Below are positions 61,436 to 64,000 of a stretch of DNA of 64,000 nucleotides, in pieces; position 1 is the first letter of the stretch; each line of letters starts with the position of its first letter. The stretch spans positions 2,046,001-2,110,000 of the forward strand of contig CP046174.1 in the NCBI GenBank assembly GCA_017161075.1. Reading direction: 5' to 3'. Below the pieces are notes generated by a model. It searched no databases, was not told where the DNA came from, and saw only the letters and a list, made by a program, of their open reading frames with translations. The translations under genes were made by a program, and so were the position numbers. This DNA comes from Erysipelotrichaceae bacterium 66202529. Lineage in GTDB: Bacteria; Bacillota_I; Bacilli_A; Erysipelotrichales; Erysipelotrichaceae.

Positions 61436-61699
61436 GTAGCAAGGATTATCACACTTGATGAAAGTGATGATATAGAGATTGCGGAAGGAAACAGTGGAGA
61501 CCGTTGGTCCTGGAGATTGTTTCGGAAGCTGTCTCAGCCATGTATTGTCTGGCATAGCATTGTGTTGGAAATGATAAGGTAACTTGTAGTGAGTAGCATT
61601 AGCATGTAAAAGTCTCAATGGTAGTAGAAATAATCACAGGCAATACAGGGCAAACGATAGGCGGTAGCGGACAAAGAGTTTCCGGCCGCCTTTTCGTTT
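61436..61699 (+). ncRNA. Candidate structured non-coding RNA, about 260 nt
   Basis: Bounded by its own promoter and by a strong terminator (GGCGG-N3-CGGA-N9-TCCG-N-CCGCC then TTTT, 61660-61693). All short ORFs inside are under ten codons and lack an SD. The downstream threonine aldolase has a separate -10 TATAAT at 61720-61725, so this is not only its leader. A housekeeping RNA such as 6S-like RNA, or an orphan regulatory RNA, would fit; I could not match a known class by eye. Confidence 0.5.
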
Positions 61700-61754
61700 C
61701 CTTTTCGCTCTTGCTGTATTATAATGATAGGGTGAAAAGAAATGAGGAATGAAT

Positions 61755-62798
61755 ATGTACAGCTTTCGTAATGATTACAGTGAAGGGGCACATCCGCAGA
61801 TTTTGGAGTGTCTGCAGGAAATGAATCAAAAACAGAATATTGGTTATGGAGAGGATACACTTTGCGAGCAGGCAAAAAAGCTGCTGCGGGAAAAGCTGCA
61901 GTGTGAGCATTGTGACATTCATTTTCTGGTCGGTGGAACCCAGGCAAATCTGACCGTAATTGCTTCCGCTCTGCGTCCGTATGAGGCAGTGATTGCCGTA
62001 GACAGCGGGCATATCAATGTCCATGAAACAGGTGCTGTGGAAGCGAGCGGCCACAAGGTGCTGATAGCAGAGGGCATTGATGGAAAAATTACACCGGAGG
62101 GAATCCGGAAAACGGTGCTGCGTCATGAGGATGAGCATATGGTAAAGCCGGCCATGGTGTATATATCCAATGCGACGGAAATCGGAACGATTTATCATAA
62201 AGAGGAGCTGAAGGAAATTGCAGCCGTATGCAGGGAGCTAAACCTTTATCTGTTCATGGATGGTGCCCGTATGGGAGCGGCGCTTGCAGCAGCCGACAAT
62301 GATCTGGACTATGCGGACCTGTGTCGCTATTGTGATGTTTTTTACCTTGGCGGTACCAAAAACGGTGCATTGTTTGGAGAAGCGGTTGTCATTGTCCGGG
62401 AGGAATTAAAAAAAGACTTTCGGTATATGATTAAGCAGCGTGGCGGAATGCTTGCCAAGGGCTGGCTGCTGGGTGCGCAGTTTGCCGTGCTGTTTGAGGG
62501 AAACCGGTATCTGGAAATTGCAGCGCATGCGAACCGGATGGCACAGCGAATGCAGGAGGCGATGGAAGCATTGCATATACCACTCTTTATAAAAACGACC
62601 ACCAATCAGATTTTTCCGATACTATCTAATGTGCTGATTGAGGAATTACAAAAGGACTATGCATTTCAGGTATGGGAAGTGATGGATGAAGAGCATACTG
62701 CGATGCGCTTTGTGACCTCATGGGCAACAAGGGAGGAGGAAGTGGACCGCTTTATTGCACATCTCAACGTGGTGAGCAATCGGCTGCGAAAGATATAG
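61755..62798 (+). CDS. Low-specificity threonine aldolase-like PLP enzyme
   Basis: About 347 residues; the ATG at 61755 is seven bases after GAGG (an ATG at 61749 is the alternative). Fold-type I PLP enzyme: PLP Lys in YLGGTKNGALFGE, LVGGTQANL, and LFMDGARMGAAL with the PLP-binding Asp. Cleaves threonine (or allo-threonine) to glycine and acetaldehyde; related beta-eliminating lyases are possible. Confidence 0.9.
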   Translation: MYSFRNDYSEGAHPQILECLQEMNQKQNIGYGEDTLCEQAKKLLREKLQCEHCDIHFLVGGTQANLTVIASALRPYEAVIAVDSGHINVHETGAVEASGHKVLIAEGIDGKITPEGIRKTVLRHEDEHMVKPAMVYISNATEIGTIYHKEELKEIAAVCRELNLYLFMDGARMGAALAAADNDLDYADLCRYCDVFYLGGTKNGALFGEAVVIVREELKKDFRYMIKQRGGMLAKGWLLGAQFAVLFEGNRYLEIAAHANRMAQRMQEAMEALHIPLFIKTTTNQIFPILSNVLIEELQKDYAFQVWEVMDEEHTAMRFVTSWATREEEVDRFIAHLNVVSNRLRKI

Positions 62799-62802
62799 AA
62801 CA

Positions 62803-62866
62803 AAAAAGCTTATCCTGCACTTTGCAAAACAGAATTTGCAGTGCTCGATAAGCTTTTCTTTTTATG
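62803..62866. terminator. Bidirectional terminator between converging genes
   Basis: AAAAGCTTATC/GATAAGCTTTT outer stem with an inner GCAC/GTGC and TTGCA-type loop; A-run before and T-run after, so it serves both the aldolase and the phosphatase genes. Confidence 0.85.
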
Positions 62867-62874
62867 CTCAAGTC

Positions 62875-63999
62875 TCAGACTTTCAAAGCTGTACATTCCT
62901 GATTCGGATGGAGAAATGTGAAGGCATCACGTGGAATCCAGCCCATGAGTCCCTGGCGTTTCACAAGAGCCATATCACCGTTCAGAGAAACAACCTTGAC
63001 AAAATCTCCGGCTTTTGCAGGAATATGATAGTTGGTAAAGTCACATGCGTGAAGCTCGTTGCCTTTATAAAACAGGAATTTCTTAGCAATCCAGAAGGTT
63101 CTTCCACTGGCCTCGTGCTGGCAGAAGCAGGCCGTATCCGTTTCCTGAAGGACACGAACTCTTCCCTCATGCCAGGTTATGAAAAAAGGGGAGGTATTTA
63201 AGGGAAGGATATCTCGTAGGATGCGTGCTTTTCTTAAATGATCACTGCAGGCGAACTGAAACCGTCCGCGTTCATAAAGCAGGGCATTCAGTTGACCGGC
63301 GGCTTTTACCTCATTCCCCCCGTCAATGGATATGATGTGTCTATGAGCATCTATGATAGGGTTGAAGCAGCAAATCTGCTTTCTGTATTCGCTGACAGGA
63401 AGATGACCGACAACAACATATTTATGGAAGTGTACATCCTCTTTCATAAATAAATCCTGTACCATGATATCACGCATATCTCTGCCATAGGAGGCTTCAT
63501 CCCGAATCCCGGCATGTGCGAATATAAAGCGCTCGGTTTCAATCACATGGGGAAGGCTGTCGATAAACGTCAATTCCCTGAGAAATACATTACGAATGCG
63601 TTCACTGAGAAGCTTCATATCAGTGTCCTTATGAATACTCATTCCGATGCGCTGTGCCATTTCGTGAATGACGCTGTTTTTTCGTTCGAGAAGAATTTCA
63701 CGCAGAAATTCCAGTCGTGTGTCATGCAGCACATTGCGACAGACTACATCACAGTTTCCAATCATCGGATGTACGTGGGGACTGTTTGATAGCTTCATGA
63801 TATAATGTAGGGTTTCCAGATTGTACGGCCCTTTTTCAAGCAGATCACCAACAAGAAATAATTCATCCTTTGCCGTTGTGAAGGCAATCTTTTTCAGCAG
63901 CTTTTTCAACACCGGCAGGTTGCCGTGAATATCACTGATGGCGATGATACGTCTGTCCTTTGCATATACAGAATAGGAATGAATGGATCGATCAAACAT
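62875..63999 (-). CDS. PPP-type metallophosphatase with C-terminal SH3-like domain
   Basis: 374 residues visible; ATG at 63999 touches the window edge, so an earlier start is possible. Metal-binding motifs DIHGN, GDLLEKG (GDxxDRG with Glu for Asp), GNCD, VVGHLP and the final His. Residues 215-374 are unlike serine/threonine phosphatases and end in a small beta-barrel block (AKAGDFVKVVSL...GWIPRDAF). Could dephosphorylate proteins, or nucleotides such as diadenosine compounds. Confidence 0.85.
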   Translation of the reverse strand: MFDRSIHSYSVYAKDRRIIAISDIHGNLPVLKKLLKKIAFTTAKDELFLVGDLLEKGPYNLETLHYIMKLSNSPHVHPMIGNCDVVCRNVLHDTRLEFLREILLERKNSVIHEMAQRIGMSIHKDTDMKLLSERIRNVFLRELTFIDSLPHVIETERFIFAHAGIRDEASYGRDMRDIMVQDLFMKEDVHFHKYVVVGHLPVSEYRKQICCFNPIIDAHRHIISIDGGNEVKAAGQLNALLYERGRFQFACSDHLRKARILRDILPLNTSPFFITWHEGRVRVLQETDTACFCQHEASGRTFWIAKKFLFYKGNELHACDFTNYHIPAKAGDFVKVVSLNGDMALVKRQGLMGWIPRDAFTFLHPNQECTALKV

Positions 64000-64000
64000 A

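Noticed and set aside
61650..61700. T-box antiterminator before the threonine aldolase
   Set aside because: AGGCGGTAGCGG only loosely resembles the T-box core, and the aldolase has its own promoter after the terminator.

Overview
The window joins two unlike pieces of DNA, and the base-pairing and protein style point to a butyrate-forming gut Firmicute, most likely an Erysipelotrichaceae member of the [Clostridium] innocuum type (inference from gene content; no database was searched).

Region 1, about 1-42.4 kb, is a conjugative element, almost certainly an integrative one that sits against the 3' end of a tRNA-Gly(UCC) gene (42459-42532). Nearly every gene runs on the minus strand. From the tRNA leftward it holds a cold-shock-like gene with a long structured leader, ParA/ParB/XRE genes, a bifunctional cell-wall hydrolase, a VirB8-like protein, an unrecognised 378-residue protein, a string of small unknown genes with an orphan methyltransferase and SSB, a membrane-bound M41-type protease without its AAA domain, a secreted nuclease, a PD-(D/E)XK/AAA protein, a lipoprotein, a probable type I toxin-antitoxin pair, a 1683-residue Cna_B-repeat adhesin, a small AT-rich cargo patch, a type IV secretion core (VirB2-, VirB6-, VirB3/PrgI- and VirB4-like) and a SipW/TasA-like fibre operon. 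No integrase, relaxase, coupling protein (VirD4) or sortase is visible, so the element must continue to the left of base 1.

The most unusual feature of region 1 is a set of dispersed intergenic repeats: fourteen copies of a 19-27 bp odd-centred palindrome (ACCTGGCAA-N-TTGCCAGGT or ACATGGCAA-N-TTGCCATGT), four copies of a roughly 160 bp leader with nested stems that show compensatory base changes, and six copies of a small GCGG/CCGC hairpin placed just before the ribosome binding site. They mark mainly small accessory genes and parA, and look like an element-wide expression system.

Region 2, 42.5-64 kb, is ordinary chromosome: an AIM24-like protein, a Gfo/Idh/MocA oxidoreductase, methionine synthesis from homoserine (metY, metA), an iron-sulfur aldo/keto reductase, feoAB, and a full acetyl-CoA to butyrate route (two thiolases, bcd, etfB, etfA, hbd, crt and a CoA-transferase). 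Clear Rex-type operators (TTGTTAA-N4-TTAACAA) lie in the divergent thiolase/bcd promoter region and upstream of the other thiolase, and a cre-like site precedes the CoA-transferase, so the pathway is probably tied to NADH/NAD+ balance and carbon supply. A free-standing non-coding RNA unit of about 260 nt, a threonine aldolase and a PPP-type phosphatase complete the window.
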